From NCBI GenBank assembly GCA_947176375.1, contig CAMWQM010000002.1:62001-126000 (forward strand): 64,000 nucleotides of DNA. Direction: 5' to 3'. Positions within the stretch are counted from its first letter, which is position 1. The number at the start of each line of letters is the position of its first letter. This stretch comes from an uncultured Helicobacteraceae bacterium. Lineage in GTDB: Bacteria > Campylobacterota > Campylobacteria > Campylobacterales > Helicobacteraceae. The translations under genes were made by a program, and so were the position numbers. Positions 9,311-21,351 of the stretch are shown here, in pieces. The notes under the pieces are model-generated. The model made no database searches, was not told where the DNA came from, and saw only the letters and a program-made list of their open reading frames with translations.

Positions 9311-11938
9311 ATGGACTATAATGCAAAGGAAATTGAAGAAAAATATTACAAAATTTGGGAGGAGAGAGGTTATTTCGAATTAGATTCAAATAAACATATT
9401 GCAAATGGAGAGAATTTTAGCATAATGATGCCACCGCCAAATATCACGGGTGCTTTGCATATGGGACACGCACTAACTTATAGTTTGCAAGATATAATAA
9501 TTCGTTTTAAACGAATGCAGGGCTTTAGGACGCTTTGGCAGCCTGGTATCGACCACGCAGGAATCGCCACACAAAATGTAGTAGAAAGACAGCTTTTAGC
9601 ACAGGGTATTAAAAAAGAAGACATAGGAAGAGAAGAATTTATAAAAAAAGTGTGGGAGTGGAAGGATAAAAGTGGTTCTACTATCATCTCACAATTAAAA
9701 CGATTAGGAGTTTCTGCTGCGTGGAGGCGCACTCGTTTTACTATGGATAAAGGTTTGCAAAATGCAGTAAAAAAAGCTTTCGTAAAGTGGTATAATGAAG
9801 GTCTTATAATTCAAGGCAATTATATGATAAATTGGTGCACTCACGATGGGGCTTTGAGTGATATTGAGGTGGAATATGAAGAAAATAAGGGCAAGCTTTA
9901 TTACATAAAATATTTTCTAAAGGATAGCAATGATTTTGTGGTGGTGGCTACTACGCGTCCAGAGACTTATTTTGGCGATACAGCTATAATGGTAAATCCA
10001 AATGATAGCCGTTTTAAACACTTAATTGGAAAAAAAGTGCTTCTACCTTTGATTGATAGAGAGATTGAGATAATTGCTGATAGCTATGTTGATATGGAGT
10101 TTGGAAGTGGATGTGTGAAGGTAACTCCAGCACACGATGTAAATGACTATGAGGTCGGCAAAAGGCATAATTTAGAATTTAGAACTATTTTTGATAAATT
10201 TGGAATCCTAAATGAATCTTGTGGGGAGTTTAGCGGATTAGAACGACTAGAGGCAAGAGAGAGCATAGTTGCAAAACTACAAGAAAAAGGCTATATAGAA
10301 AGAATAGAATCTCATACAAATCAAGTTGGCAAATGCTATCGTTGTGGAAATATCATTGAGCCTTATATTTCAAAGCAGTGGTTTGTGAAAAAAGACATTG
10401 CAAAAGAGACTATCAAAAAAGTAAATGCAAAAGAGTTAAGATTCTACCCTCCGCAGTGGATTAATAACTTTAATGCGTGGATGAATGATTTGAGAGATTG
10501 GTGTATTAGTCGTCAGCTTTGGTGGGGGCATAGGATTCCAGTGTTTTATTGTTATTCTTGTAATAGCCAGAAAGCAAGCATAAATGATAGCGAGATTTGT
10601 GAGACTTGCGGTTGTGAAATGGTGCAAGATAGCGATGTGCTTGATACTTGGTTTAGCTCTGGGTTATGGGCTTTTAGCACGCTTGGTTGGGGGAATATCT
10701 CACCTAATTCTACTCCTAGCGAGATTAAAGAAATAGAATCTTTGTTTAATAAAGATGATTTGAGTGATTTTTATCCAAATAATTTATTAATTACAAGTTT
10801 TGATATTTTATTTTTCTGGGTCGCTAGAATGCTCTTTAGCGGGGAGGAAATGCTAGAGAAATTAGCATTCAAAGATGTATATTTGCACGCTTTAGTTTGC
10901 GATGAATTTGGTGCTAAAATGAGTAAATCAAAGGGAAATGTAATAAATCCGCTTGATATGATAGAAAAGCATAGCAGCGATATTCTGCGCTTTAGTCTTG
11001 CGTATTCTTGTATTCAAGGACGGGATATTAGAATTAGTGATAAAAGCCTAGAGATTGGTAATAGTTTATCTATTAAGATTCTAAATGCACTAAATTTCTT
11101 ACTTCTTTATAGAGAGCAACAGAATCTAGAATTTGTGGCATTAGATGGGATAAAGTCGCCTCTTGCTAAATTTATTCTTGCTAGGTTTAAGATATGTGTA
11201 AATGAGACTATTACAATGCTAGAGGCTTATCGTTTTAATGATGCTGCCTCTGTTATATATAAATTTTTATTAAATGATTTTTGTGATTTTGGAATAGAAT
11301 GTATAAAGGCTCAAAAAGAGGCAGTGAGTGAGCTTGGAACTATATTTAAAGAGGCTATGAAACTACTTCACCCATTTATGCCATTTTTAAGTGAGTTTAT
11401 TTATCAGAGTCTAAATGGAACAAAGCTAGAGGATTCTAGTTCTATTATGATAGAGAGATTTCCAAAGGCAGAAGGATATGTAGAAATAAATAGCGATTTT
11501 TATGTGCTAAAAGATATTATAACAACAATCCGCAGGGCAAAAGTCGCATTAAATCTAGCAAATAAAAATATACCACTTTGTTATATCAAGTTAAATAAAA
11601 ATTTGGATTTAAATTTGCTAGAAATATTTATTTTGCGTTTAGCAAAAGTTACTAAATTTGAAATAATAGATTCTAAAAAGGAGAATTGCGTCTTTGATAT
11701 GGGGGAATTTTGCGAAGTATATATCCCAAAAAGCGAGGCTAATGTAGAGGAATTAAAAGCAAAACTAGAAAATAAAAAAAGAAAGATTGAAAATGAGATT
11801 ACGAAGTTAGAATCTATGCTAAATAATCCAAATTTTTTGAAAAATGCCCCAAAAAGCCTAGTAGATTCAAATTCCTCTTCACTAAAAGAAGCGCAAAGTA
11901 GATTGCAAAAAATTGAGAGTGAGCTAAATATGCTTTAA
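9311..11938 (+). CDS. valS: Valyl-tRNA synthetase
   Basis: Class I aminoacyl-tRNA synthetase that charges tRNA-Val and edits threonine. Seen: HMGH version of the HIGH motif in PPPNITGALHMGHAL, the editing-domain stretch TTRPETYFGDTA, and the KMSKSKGN signature near residue 536. A Cys-rich knuckle (CYSCN ... CETCGCEM) lies before the catalytic end. The last about 60 residues form the Lys/Glu-rich coiled-coil arm typical of ValRS. Length 875 is normal. It stands alone, with AT-rich gaps on both sides. Confidence 0.98.
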   Translation: MDYNAKEIEEKYYKIWEERGYFELDSNKHIANGENFSIMMPPPNITGALHMGHALTYSLQDIIIRFKRMQGFRTLWQPGIDHAGIATQNVVERQLLAQGIKKEDIGREEFIKKVWEWKDKSGSTIISQLKRLGVSAAWRRTRFTMDKGLQNAVKKAFVKWYNEGLIIQGNYMINWCTHDGALSDIEVEYEENKGKLYYIKYFLKDSNDFVVVATTRPETYFGDTAIMVNPNDSRFKHLIGKKVLLPLIDREIEIIADSYVDMEFGSGCVKVTPAHDVNDYEVGKRHNLEFRTIFDKFGILNESCGEFSGLERLEARESIVAKLQEKGYIERIESHTNQVGKCYRCGNIIEPYISKQWFVKKDIAKETIKKVNAKELRFYPPQWINNFNAWMNDLRDWCISRQLWWGHRIPVFYCYSCNSQKASINDSEICETCGCEMVQDSDVLDTWFSSGLWAFSTLGWGNISPNSTPSEIKEIESLFNKDDLSDFYPNNLLITSFDILFFWVARMLFSGEEMLEKLAFKDVYLHALVCDEFGAKMSKSKGNVINPLDMIEKHSSDILRFSLAYSCIQGRDIRISDKSLEIGNSLSIKILNALNFLLLYREQQNLEFVALDGIKSPLAKFILARFKICVNETITMLEAYRFNDAASVIYKFLLNDFCDFGIECIKAQKEAVSELGTIFKEAMKLLHPFMPFLSEFIYQSLNGTKLEDSSSIMIERFPKAEGYVEINSDFYVLKDIITTIRRAKVALNLANKNIPLCYIKLNKNLDLNLLEIFILRLAKVTKFEIIDSKKENCVFDMGEFCEVYIPKSEANVEELKAKLENKKRKIENEITKLESMLNNPNFLKNAPKSLVDSNSSSLKEAQSRLQKIESELNML

Positions 11939-11967
11939 AAAAAGATTTTTTAGAGTCTATCTTTTTT
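11938..11967 (+). terminator. candidate terminator after valS
   Basis: The arms AAAAAAGAT (11938-11946) and ATCTTTTTT (11959-11967) form a 9-bp stem with a 12-base loop, starting at the valS stop codon and ending in a T-rich arm. The stem is weak and AT-rich, so the call is tentative. Confidence 0.45.
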
Positions 11968-12468
11968 ATCCTTCTCTGATTATCTTTCATTATCTTTAAA
12001 TCTTTTTATGGAAGCAAATCATGGAAATATTTGCAGTAGAGTTAATGAATATAGAATATATAGCCTTTTTTGTTAAAAATATTTAAAAAGAGTAGAAAAT
12101 TAAATTGCAAAATATTGGTTACCTTAAATTATTGTTAGTGTGTGGAGGTGAAGAGAGTGAAAGTGATTTGTAAAAATGATTTGAGATGGTACTTCTATAT
12201 AAGTAGAATTTGAAATGACAAATTCAAGTATTTTATTCTAAAGATAAATTTAAAAACATTTAAATTAGATTTTAGCTAAATCATAATATTTATGGCTTGT
12301 GATTTAGCCTAAAACTATTTTTATAGAGAATTTGGTAAGAATGTAGATAAATATTTAGCGGAAAGTTAAAGTTCATAGTATGTTTATATATTCTAATATT
12401 ATTTTTTCTGTCCGCATTAATCCTAAAAAGCAAACTATAAGCGTGATTTGTAAAAATGATTTGTGTGG
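11968..12468. other. AT-rich gap with a 21-base direct repeat
   Basis: Between the convergent valS and glnA genes. No intact gene is visible. The sequence GTGATTTGTAAAAATGATTT (plus a following G) occurs at 12163-12183 and again at 12443-12463. The first copy lies inside a tiny frame (GTG at 12157, about 18 codons) preceded by GGAGG. Both copies would read VICKNDL, so this may be the remains of a duplicated short gene. Confidence 0.5.
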
Positions 12469-12492
12469 TTTTAAGTGAAAATTTACTTAAAA
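12469..12492 (-). terminator. candidate hairpin after glnA
   Basis: Arms TTTTAAGT (12469-12476) and ACTTAAAA (12485-12492) pair over 8 bp with an 8-base loop, a few bases past the glnA stop. There is no long T-tract after it on the minus strand, so this is tentative. Confidence 0.35.
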
Positions 12493-12496
12493 AACT

Positions 12497-13936
12497 TTAA
12501 CAGCTATAAGTTGTGTTAAATTCAAATGGGTGTGGTCTGGCTTCCCAAGGCCAGATTTCTGTTTCAAATTTATATGCTTTGTATGTTTGGATAAAATCTT
12601 CACTAAAGACATTTCCATTTTTGTAAAATTCCTTATCCGCTAGCATTTCTTCAATCGCACTTCTTAATGTATGTGGAAGTTGCTTGATATTTTGCTCTCT
12701 AATTTCATCAAGGTGAAGTTCAAAAAGGTTAATATCCATAGGCTTACCAGGGTGAATCTTATTTTTAATTCCATCAATTCCAGCCATAAGCAGCGCAGAA
12801 AATGCTAGATATGGATTACTTGAGCTATCTGGGAATCTAAATTCCATTCTCTTTGCTTTTTCTCCACTATTGTATGGGATTCTAATGCTTGCACTTCTGT
12901 TTTGCGCCGAATAGCTTAAAATGCTAGGTGCCTCGAATCCTGGAATTAGCCTTTTGTATGAATTTGTAGATGCATTTGTAAAAGCTGCAATGCTTCGTGC
13001 GTGTTTTAAAACTCCACCTAGAAAGAATAGTGCAGTTTCACTTAATCCTTGATATTCATTGCCCGCAAATAGATTCTTATTGTCTTTCCAAATGCTAATA
13101 TGCACATGCATCCCACTTCCATTATCGCCATATAGTGGCTTTGGCATAAATGTAGCAGTTTTGCCATTAAGATGGGCTACCATTTTTACCACATATTTTA
13201 GCTTTTGAATATTATCGGCAGCCTCTAAAATATCGCCAAACTTTACTCCTATTTCACCTTGAGCTTGTCCCACTTCGTGATGAACAACAAAAGTCTCCAA
13301 CCCTACTTGATTTAGCACTTTTACCATTTCAGCCCTAATATCAACCATAGTATCTATAGGTGGAGTAGGGAAATATCCGCCTTTTGTCCCGCTTCTATGC
13401 CCGATATTAGTCCCTCCTTCAAATTCTCTATCTTTATTCCACTCTCCCTCTTCTGTGTCAATTTCATAATATTGACAATTTATTGCATCTTTCATTTTAA
13501 TATTATCAAAGATAAAAAACTCATTTTCAGGTCCAAAATATGCGACATCACCCACTTTGCTATCTTTTATATACCCCATTGCTCTTTTTACAATGCTTCG
13601 TGGACATTTTTCATAAGGTTCATTTTTATAAATATCCCATACATCGCAAAATACCACTATTGTGGAATCCGCAGTAAATGGGTCTAAAAAATATCTAACA
13701 GGGTCTGGGATAAGCAACATATCAGATTTATTAATAGGCTGCCAAGCGGCAATAGATGAGGCATCAAATGGGATTCCATTAAAGCTATCCTCATCAATAG
13801 CACTCATTGAAAAGCTAATGTGATGCCAAGTGCCTTTAATGTCTGTGAATCTAAAATCAACAAATTCTACTTCATTATCTTTACAAAAAGTAAAAAACTC
13901 CCTTATTGCAATTGTTTTGCTAGTTGGTTTATTCAT
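12497..13936 (-). CDS. glnA: Glutamine synthetase, type I
   Basis: Catalyses ATP-dependent formation of glutamine from glutamate and ammonia, the main ammonia assimilation step with gdhA (19813-21165). Seen: beta-grasp N-terminus with [15 protein letters not shown], the substrate/metal region [24 protein letters not shown]-type motif (NGSGMHVH), and [10 protein letters not shown] followed by [16 protein letters not shown]. Length 479 matches the dodecameric GSI class. It starts at an ATG with a TTAGGAGAA ribosome site. I do not see a clear adenylylation-site motif, and regulation cannot be read from the sequence. Confidence 0.97.
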   Translation of the reverse strand: MNKPTSKTIAIREFFTFCKDNEVEFVDFRFTDIKGTWHHISFSMSAIDEDSFNGIPFDASSIAAWQPINKSDMLLIPDPVRYFLDPFTADSTIVVFCDVWDIYKNEPYEKCPRSIVKRAMGYIKDSKVGDVAYFGPENEFFIFDNIKMKDAINCQYYEIDTEEGEWNKDREFEGGTNIGHRSGTKGGYFPTPPIDTMVDIRAEMVKVLNQVGLETFVVHHEVGQAQGEIGVKFGDILEAADNIQKLKYVVKMVAHLNGKTATFMPKPLYGDNGSGMHVHISIWKDNKNLFAGNEYQGLSETALFFLGGVLKHARSIAAFTNASTNSYKRLIPGFEAPSILSYSAQNRSASIRIPYNSGEKAKRMEFRFPDSSSNPYLAFSALLMAGIDGIKNKIHPGKPMDINLFELHLDEIREQNIKQLPHTLRSAIEEMLADKEFYKNGNVFSEDFIQTYKAYKFETEIWPWEARPHPFEFNTTYSC

Positions 13937-13999
13937 TAAGTTCTCCTAAAATTAATAATTGCGTATTCTATTAAACTTTACTTTAAGATTTACTATTAT

Positions 14000-14956
14000 T
14001 TATTTTTTAATAATTTGACTCCATTCTTTTTGTGCATTTTGGAATCTAGATTCAAACATAGAATCCTCATTTTTTAGCTTTGCTTTTAGATTATTTAAGC
14101 AATCATCACTAACATCTTCTAGCACTTGTATCACTAGTCTATCAAATGTTTGGCTATCATTATATAGCGCCTTTTTAAATAGCTCATAATATTTATTAAA
14201 ATCATCTTTATCTTTTTTATCATTCAATTCTTTTTGTTTGATTGAGTTTAAAATATCTATTAAATCCTCTTTTGTCATATCATCAAGCTGCTCTTTGGAA
14301 TAAGCATTGCTAATCTCTCTTAATCGTTTTATTAGCTCTTGCTTGTCTTTCGAGTGATTAAAAAAGTATTTGTAATTCTTCTCTAACTCATCTGGTAAGA
14401 AGCTACTAATAATATATTTTTTAATATTTGAGATTCTGTTTATATTGTCGGCTATTTTGGTATTTTCTAACTGGTTTAAAAAACCTTTTAATAACTCTAT
14501 TTCATCTCGATTTTTTTCTATAAAATTCATAAAAGTAGCTCTCTCTTCCTCTGGCATAAAATTTAGCTTTTTTTCTATTGTTTCTATTATTATTTCTTGG
14601 TATTGTCTGTATTTTATATCAAGTATATTTAAAGACTTATCTAGTAATTTTGGAGCGATACTATTTATCACTATATCTCGTATATTATCAAGTGGATAGT
14701 TGGCTAAAAGCTCATTAAACATAGTGTAAAAATCATTATTTTTTAAGATAATATTTTTTATTTCAATATCCATACTCTCTAAATTTTTGGCACTTATGGC
14801 TTTTGTCTCTGTATTGTAAGCCACCATATTTTTAGTCCACTCTATTGTAGCTTCTTTTAGTTTTTCTAATATGGAAACTTCACTTAAATTATCAACTTTT
14901 TCAATTCCATGATTTTTGAGTTGCGCTAGTAGCCTGTCTTTATTATTTGATTGCAT
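14000..14956 (-). CDS. hypothetical helical protein downstream of folP
   Basis: I do not recognise this 318-residue protein. It is almost wholly alpha-helical by composition (Glu, Lys, Leu, Ile, Asn), has no signal peptide or membrane segment, and contains charged stretches that could coil (for example KEDLIDILNSIKQKELNDKK). Only two bases separate its ATG from the folP stop, so it is the third gene of an AI-2E transporter-folP-unknown operon. Its codon use looks like the neighbours. A cytoplasmic structural or adaptor role is possible but nothing shows it. Confidence 0.75.
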   Translation of the reverse strand: MQSNNKDRLLAQLKNHGIEKVDNLSEVSILEKLKEATIEWTKNMVAYNTETKAISAKNLESMDIEIKNIILKNNDFYTMFNELLANYPLDNIRDIVINSIAPKLLDKSLNILDIKYRQYQEIIIETIEKKLNFMPEEERATFMNFIEKNRDEIELLKGFLNQLENTKIADNINRISNIKKYIISSFLPDELEKNYKYFFNHSKDKQELIKRLREISNAYSKEQLDDMTKEDLIDILNSIKQKELNDKKDKDDFNKYYELFKKALYNDSQTFDRLVIQVLEDVSDDCLNNLKAKLKNEDSMFESRFQNAQKEWSQIIKK

Positions 14957-14958
14957 AA

Positions 14959-16086
14959 TTAATCTTTATTTATTTTCTGCCAAATTTTTAGCATATCAAT
15001 ATGTTCTTTATAATCGTGGCATCGAATTATGTTAGCACCCCTATCAAGTGCAATTTGATGCAAACTCAATGTCCCAAAAAGTCTATCTTTTGTATCTTTT
15101 TGTGTGATTTCGCCAATACTTCTTTTTCTACTCGCTCCAACTAGAATCTCACAACCAAAATGCTTAAAATGTTCTAAATATTTGATTAAATCCACATTCT
15201 CTTTTGTATTTTTCCCAAAGCCAAAGCCAATATCTAAAATAATTTGCTCTTTTTTTAAACCAAGCGAAAAGAGAGAATCTAATCTCTTATTAAAAAATTC
15301 ATCTACATTTTGGATAATATCCCCGTTATGTGGGTTTATAAAGCTATTGTGCATTAGGATTATTTTATTTTTAGAATCTATCGCAAGATTTGCAAGCCTC
15401 ATATCTTTTAGCCCATATACATCGTTTATGATTTTAAATCCAAAATCAACGCAGAATCTTGCTGTATCATAATTGTAACTATCGATAGAAAATATAGCTT
15501 TATCTATTAAACCCTCGCTTTTTAGGATAGAGAGAGGTTTTTTTAGTTTGGCTATCTCAATGCTAGATTCCACATATTCACTGCCTGGGCGCGATGAAGC
15601 AGCACCAATATCAATGATTTCCACCCCGCATTCAATCATATCTCTAACTTTAGTTATAAATGTATCAATTTGATTTATCCTAGAATCTTCATAAAATGAA
15701 TCATTTGTAATATTTATTATACCCATAATTTGATGATTGTTTGAGCTATGAGATTCCATTTTTATATGAGATTGTAATATTTGTGATAGATGTTTTAGAT
15801 TAAAGGGCTGTGTGGCACATTTATTGATAATATGCTTTATTTGGCTATGTGTGGCAATTAGTATCCCGCTATAACTTTCATCTTTACATAAAATCATATC
15901 TTTTGGGACGATGAAATCGCCACCAGCACTAATGGCTTCTTGTTTTAAGATAATAGTTGCGCTAAGTTTTAAATTTGATATTTCAAAATATAGTATCCCT
16001 CCTTTTTTCTTACCGCAAGATGTTGCAAATGAAGTGGCACCTATATTTTTTAAATCTTTTAAATCTTTTAATTTCTTGATAAACAT
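14959..16086 (-). CDS. folP: Dihydropteroate synthase
   Basis: Joins p-aminobenzoate to the pterin pyrophosphate in folate synthesis; target of sulfonamides. The DHPS signature MGIINITNDSFYEDSRI sits near residue 124, followed by DIGAASSRPGSEYV, and a late GASRKRSIGEITQ. An N-terminal extension of about 120 residues precedes the barrel, giving 375 residues against about 280 in E. coli, as in other helicobacters. I place the start at the ATG at 16086 (MFIKKLKDLKD), one base after the upstream stop, rather than at 16131 inside the transporter gene. Confidence 0.93.
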   Translation of the reverse strand: MFIKKLKDLKDLKNIGATSFATSCGKKKGGILYFEISNLKLSATIILKQEAISAGGDFIVPKDMILCKDESYSGILIATHSQIKHIINKCATQPFNLKHLSQILQSHIKMESHSSNNHQIMGIINITNDSFYEDSRINQIDTFITKVRDMIECGVEIIDIGAASSRPGSEYVESSIEIAKLKKPLSILKSEGLIDKAIFSIDSYNYDTARFCVDFGFKIINDVYGLKDMRLANLAIDSKNKIILMHNSFINPHNGDIIQNVDEFFNKRLDSLFSLGLKKEQIILDIGFGFGKNTKENVDLIKYLEHFKHFGCEILVGASRKRSIGEITQKDTKDRLFGTLSLHQIALDRGANIIRCHDYKEHIDMLKIWQKINKD

Positions 16087-16087
16087 T

Positions 16088-17140
16088 TTATAATTTAACT
16101 TCTTTTTGTTTATTTTTAAATTGATTTTCATATACTCTAAGCAATGCTAGGAAAAATGTGCTAATCGTAGGACCTATGATAATCCCCCAGAATCCAAAGC
16201 TAGCAAGCCCAGCTAATATTGCTATAAAAATTATCATTTCATTCATTTTTACAGGTTTTGAGAGTAAAGTTTTATTTACAATGCCGATAATTAGCGGTTT
16301 TATTACATTATCTATCACAAAACCAATGAAAATTAACGAATATAATGCAATAAATATTGCTACTCCAAGATTCCCATTCCAATAAATATAAAGCCCTAGT
16401 GGAACCCAAACTAATGCCCCACCAACTACAGGGATGACAGAAGCAAGTGCATATAAAACTCCAAATAAGATTCCGCTAAAGCCAAAGATTGTAGCCACAA
16501 TTCCAAAGCTAAACCCTTGCAAAATCATAGAAATAATTGTCGTAAAAAATACAACTTTTAACACACCACTGCTTTCATCTAAAATTTCATTGCTAGTTTG
16601 TTTGTCAAATGGGATAATATCTATGATATAGGCTTTTAGATATGTTCCATAGTAATAAAATAAATACAAAAATATAAGAATAAAAACTAAATCTGTAACA
16701 AAATTTACCCCAATCTTACCAACACTTCCGCTTATACTCATAATGTGACTAATTATGGTATTTACATTTATACTTTTTATTGCATCTATTGCTTGCGTCT
16801 CTAGTGAATCTGGCAAGGAATGTAATAATGATATTATTCTTTCTTTGCTTTCTTTAACAAAGAGTGAGAGTTTTGAAATATCAATATGTAGGACTTCATT
16901 TGTGATTTGATAGATACAAAAAACTATTGGTATCACAAAAAATGCTAGAAAAATAAATAGTGTCAAAAATGAAGAAAGAAAATTATATTTTATAAATTTA
17001 TCTATATATTTTTTTAGGCTAAAAGTGGCAATACAAAGCAATGCTGCTACAATCAAATTCATCAAAAATGGCTTATAGAGCTGAAAAATCCAATAAAATG
17101 TAATTACAAAAATAATCCAAAAAAAATATTTTGGCTTCAA
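16088..17140 (-). CDS. AI-2E family membrane transporter (PerM/TqsA-like)
   Basis: A 350-residue inner-membrane protein with about eight hydrophobic segments in the AI-2E/PerM pattern: paired helices at the N-terminus, a middle amphipathic region with KESKERIISLLHSLPDSLET, then the conserved GVLYALASVIPVVGGALVWVP and ILAGLASFGFWGIIIGPT. Family members export small molecules or cations; the substrate here cannot be read. It is followed at once by folP. Confidence 0.9.
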   Translation of the reverse strand: MKPKYFFWIIFVITFYWIFQLYKPFLMNLIVAALLCIATFSLKKYIDKFIKYNFLSSFLTLFIFLAFFVIPIVFCIYQITNEVLHIDISKLSLFVKESKERIISLLHSLPDSLETQAIDAIKSINVNTIISHIMSISGSVGKIGVNFVTDLVFILIFLYLFYYYGTYLKAYIIDIIPFDKQTSNEILDESSGVLKVVFFTTIISMILQGFSFGIVATIFGFSGILFGVLYALASVIPVVGGALVWVPLGLYIYWNGNLGVAIFIALYSLIFIGFVIDNVIKPLIIGIVNKTLLSKPVKMNEMIIFIAILAGLASFGFWGIIIGPTISTFFLALLRVYENQFKNKQKEVKL

Positions 17141-17193
17141 AGTCTCACTCCTTTGTATTCACTTTGTGGCAGTATCGATTTTATAATAAAGCA

Positions 17194-18192
17194 TTAAAAT
17201 AGTTCACTAAATGGAAGATTTAGCAAATCATAGCTTCGTTTTGTGGCAATTCTGCCTCTTGCAGTTCGCTCTATATATCCATTTGCAAGTAAATATGGTT
17301 CTATTACATCTTCAATAGTTCTCTCGTCTTCGCTTAATGCTGCTGCTATCGTGCTAAGCCCTAGTGGTCTGCCTTTAGATTCTGTAAGTATCTTTAAAAA
17401 AGCTACATCTAGCTCATCGAATCCCCTCTCATCAACTCCTAACTCATTTAAAGCCTCTAGAGTCCTATTTAGTAAAATATTATCTTCATTATTAAATTCT
17501 GCAAAATCTCTAATTCTCCTAAGCAATCTCAATGCTACTCTAGGAGTGCCACGCGAACGTCTTGCAATTTCAACTGCAGCGCTAGACTCACAAGTTTTAT
17601 TTAGTTTTTTGCTTGCAAGGGAAATGATTTTTGCTAATTCATCAGTTTTATAAAACTGCATTCTAAAGGTAATTCCAAATCTATCTCTAAGTGGATTGCT
17701 AAGCATTCCAGCTCTAGTAGTTGCACCAATTAGCGTAAAATCCTCAATATCTATTTTTATAGTTTGTGCCGCAGGACCAGAGCCAATTATAATATCAAGC
17801 CTAAAATCCTCCATTGCAGAATACAAAATCTCCTCAATATTGCTTGAGAGGCGATGAATCTCATCAATAAATAAAATATCACCTTTGGATAGATTTGTTA
17901 AAATTGCAGCCAAATCGCCGCTTTTTTCAATCATCGGAGCGGAAGTTACCTTAATATTTGAGCCCATTTCATTTGCGATAATGTAGGCTAGAGTAGTTTT
18001 TCCAAGCCCAGGTGGTCCAAAGAGCAGAATGTGGTCTAGTGCCTCATCTCGTTTTTTACTAGCTTTAATTGAGATGTTGAGATTCTTTTTTATGCTCTCT
18101 TGTCCGATGTATTCACTAAATTTAGAAGGGCGAAGTGAGGGATCTTCTAGTCTTTCAAAATCTAATTTTTCAATCTCTACTAATCGCTCCAA
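17194..18192 (-). CDS. ruvB: Holliday junction branch migration helicase RuvB
   Basis: AAA+ motor that drives branch migration with RuvA. Seen: [19 protein letters not shown], Walker [12 protein letters not shown], Walker [11 protein letters not shown], sensor/arginine-finger region [17 protein letters not shown], and the C-terminal winged helix ending [13 protein letters not shown]. Length 332 is typical. It lies two bases after panB, a pairing also found in Helicobacter pylori. ruvA and ruvC are not in this window. Confidence 0.98.
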   Translation of the reverse strand: MERLVEIEKLDFERLEDPSLRPSKFSEYIGQESIKKNLNISIKASKKRDEALDHILLFGPPGLGKTTLAYIIANEMGSNIKVTSAPMIEKSGDLAAILTNLSKGDILFIDEIHRLSSNIEEILYSAMEDFRLDIIIGSGPAAQTIKIDIEDFTLIGATTRAGMLSNPLRDRFGITFRMQFYKTDELAKIISLASKKLNKTCESSAAVEIARRSRGTPRVALRLLRRIRDFAEFNNEDNILLNRTLEALNELGVDERGFDELDVAFLKILTESKGRPLGLSTIAAALSEDERTIEDVIEPYLLANGYIERTARGRIATKRSYDLLNLPFSELF

Positions 18193-18194
18193 GA

Positions 18195-18980
18195 TTAATA
18201 ACTCTCATCTTTATTCGGGAAATTAGAGCTTTTTACATCATTTGCATATTTGTTGATAGCTTCTTTTAGCAAATCTTTACCATTTAGGTATTTTCTAACG
18301 AATTTAGGGCTAAATTCATCGTAAAATCCAAAAGCATCACTCCAAACTAGAATCTGCCCATCAGTGCCATTTCCACTGCCAATGCCAATGGTTGGAATTT
18401 CTAACTTTTTTGTAATTTCTGTGGCAATATCACTTTTAGTTGCTTCAATAAGTAGTGAAAAAACTCCACAATCTTGCAGTTTTAGAGCTAAATCTAGTAG
18501 TTTTTGTTTTTCATCATTGTTCTTGCCTTTTATCTTATACCCGCCATCAAAGCGAAAGAATTGTGGCATAAGTCCTATATGAGACATGATTGCAAAGCCA
18601 TTGTTGACCAGCTCTTTTATTATGGGAATCTTGCTTTCATTTACCTCTAATTTCAAGGCATCAACTCCACTTTTTTTATACAGAAATGTCGCATTATGTA
18701 AAGCTTCATCAATCGTATTATAAGTGCCAAATGGCATATCAGCGATTAGAAAAGAGGATTTTACAGCTCTCCTAACTGCTTTTGCGTGATATAACATATC
18801 TTGTAAACTAAGTGGAAGTGTGTCACTATTCCCCCCAAAGCTCATAGAAAGGCTATCTCCTACTAAAATAATATCAACTTCTCCATCAAAGATTCCACCA
18901 AAGAGTGCGTCATAGGCAGTTATCGCAGTGATTTTCTCTTTTCCTTTTAGTTTTTTTAGAGTGTTTAGTGTTACTTTCAT
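18195..18980 (-). CDS. panB: 3-methyl-2-oxobutanoate hydroxymethyltransferase
   Basis: First committed enzyme of pantothenate (coenzyme A) synthesis: adds a hydroxymethyl group from methylene-THF to ketoisovalerate. Seen: the metal and substrate motifs [24 protein letters not shown] and the late [19 protein letters not shown]. Length 261 is normal. It is the first gene of a two-gene unit with ruvB; panC and panD are elsewhere. Confidence 0.97.
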   Translation of the reverse strand: MKVTLNTLKKLKGKEKITAITAYDALFGGIFDGEVDIILVGDSLSMSFGGNSDTLPLSLQDMLYHAKAVRRAVKSSFLIADMPFGTYNTIDEALHNATFLYKKSGVDALKLEVNESKIPIIKELVNNGFAIMSHIGLMPQFFRFDGGYKIKGKNNDEKQKLLDLALKLQDCGVFSLLIEATKSDIATEITKKLEIPTIGIGSGNGTDGQILVWSDAFGFYDEFSPKFVRKYLNGKDLLKEAINKYANDVKSSNFPNKDESY

Positions 18981-18996
18981 AGCTTAATCCTTGAAT

Positions 18997-19788
18997 CTAA
19001 AAAGTTTTATCTATATTTAGTGGTATTGTATACGGAATATCGCCTATTCTAGTATTTGCTTTTAATGTAAGTGCAATTTTTTTATCATTATTTATTTTTA
19101 TGGATTGTGATTGGCTTTTTAATATAATATCTATGCTATTATCGGATTGTGCGTTGGTTTTAGCTATTCCATTAAGTTCTATTCCATTGATATTTAATAT
19201 ATAGCTAATATCTTCAAGGCTAAATTTAGCTTTGGTTTCATTTTTGATATTAAATACAGCTTTGAATCCTGATTTTAGCGTGAAATCAATATTTTTTAGG
19301 GAAATTTTAGGATTTATAGTTGGGATATTTATATCAAATTTTTCCCTCAAATTATATTCCTTTGTTATGTTTGGAATCAGCGCAAATAATGAAGTTGTAA
19401 CCTCAAACTTAAATGGAATGGAATCTCTTGCAGGATAATCTTTGATTATTTTTACTAAATCGTTGATTCTAATATCAGAATCTAAAATGATATTACTTGT
19501 TGAGCGTGCTTGAAGTGTATTTTCTCCATTTATTCTATATGAATTGATAATTTTATCTTCATAATAGAGATTTATCATCGCATCTTTTATATTAATATTT
19601 AGTGGTAATGGATTTGTGATAGAGATATTAGATTCTAATGAAATGGAATCTAGTTTGATTGATTTTATTGCTACAGTATTAATCTCAATTTTAGGGATAA
19701 AATCAACTTCATTTAGTATGGATTGCATAGGCTTATCCGCACAAGCACTAAAAATAATAGCAAATAATATAATAAAAAAATATCTCAA
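18997..19788 (-). CDS. lipoprotein with LEA/WHy-like domains
   Basis: A 263-residue predicted lipoprotein: the N-terminus MRYFFIILFAIIFSACADKP has a hydrophobic stretch and a lipobox-like FSAC with Cys16. The rest is beta-rich with two similar halves, each carrying phrases such as IKLDSISLESNISITNPLPL and ISLKNIDFTLKSGFKAVFNI that resemble LEA-14/WHy domains (water-stress and hypersensitive-response fold). It sits 16 nt before panB on the same strand. Envelope stress or lipid-related roles are only guesses. Confidence 0.72.
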   Translation of the reverse strand: MRYFFIILFAIIFSACADKPMQSILNEVDFIPKIEINTVAIKSIKLDSISLESNISITNPLPLNINIKDAMINLYYEDKIINSYRINGENTLQARSTSNIILDSDIRINDLVKIIKDYPARDSIPFKFEVTTSLFALIPNITKEYNLREKFDINIPTINPKISLKNIDFTLKSGFKAVFNIKNETKAKFSLEDISYILNINGIELNGIAKTNAQSDNSIDIILKSQSQSIKINNDKKIALTLKANTRIGDIPYTIPLNIDKTF

Positions 19789-19812
19789 ACTATTTCCTAG
19801 TGCTTTAGAAAC

Positions 19813-21183
<1,371 letters not shown>

Positions 21184-21351
21184 TTAAATGAGCTAGATTG
21201 TAGTATTTCCTAGCTTTAATTCTTTTTAAATATACTATGTAAATTAAGATTTATGTAAGCTTTGGGTAATATTGAAAATCCATAACCTCTGCCTAGATTA
21301 AGATAATGGCAAAATAGCTTGATGTATTATCAAAAATCCAAAATATAGATT

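Noticed and set aside
15104-15472. 122-residue plus-strand frame opposite folP
   Set aside because: It overlaps the conserved dihydropteroate synthase core and has no recognisable domain.
16087-16131. Longer folP start at 16131
   Set aside because: It would overlap the AI-2E gene by 44 nt with no ribosome site; the ATG at 16086 follows the upstream stop directly.
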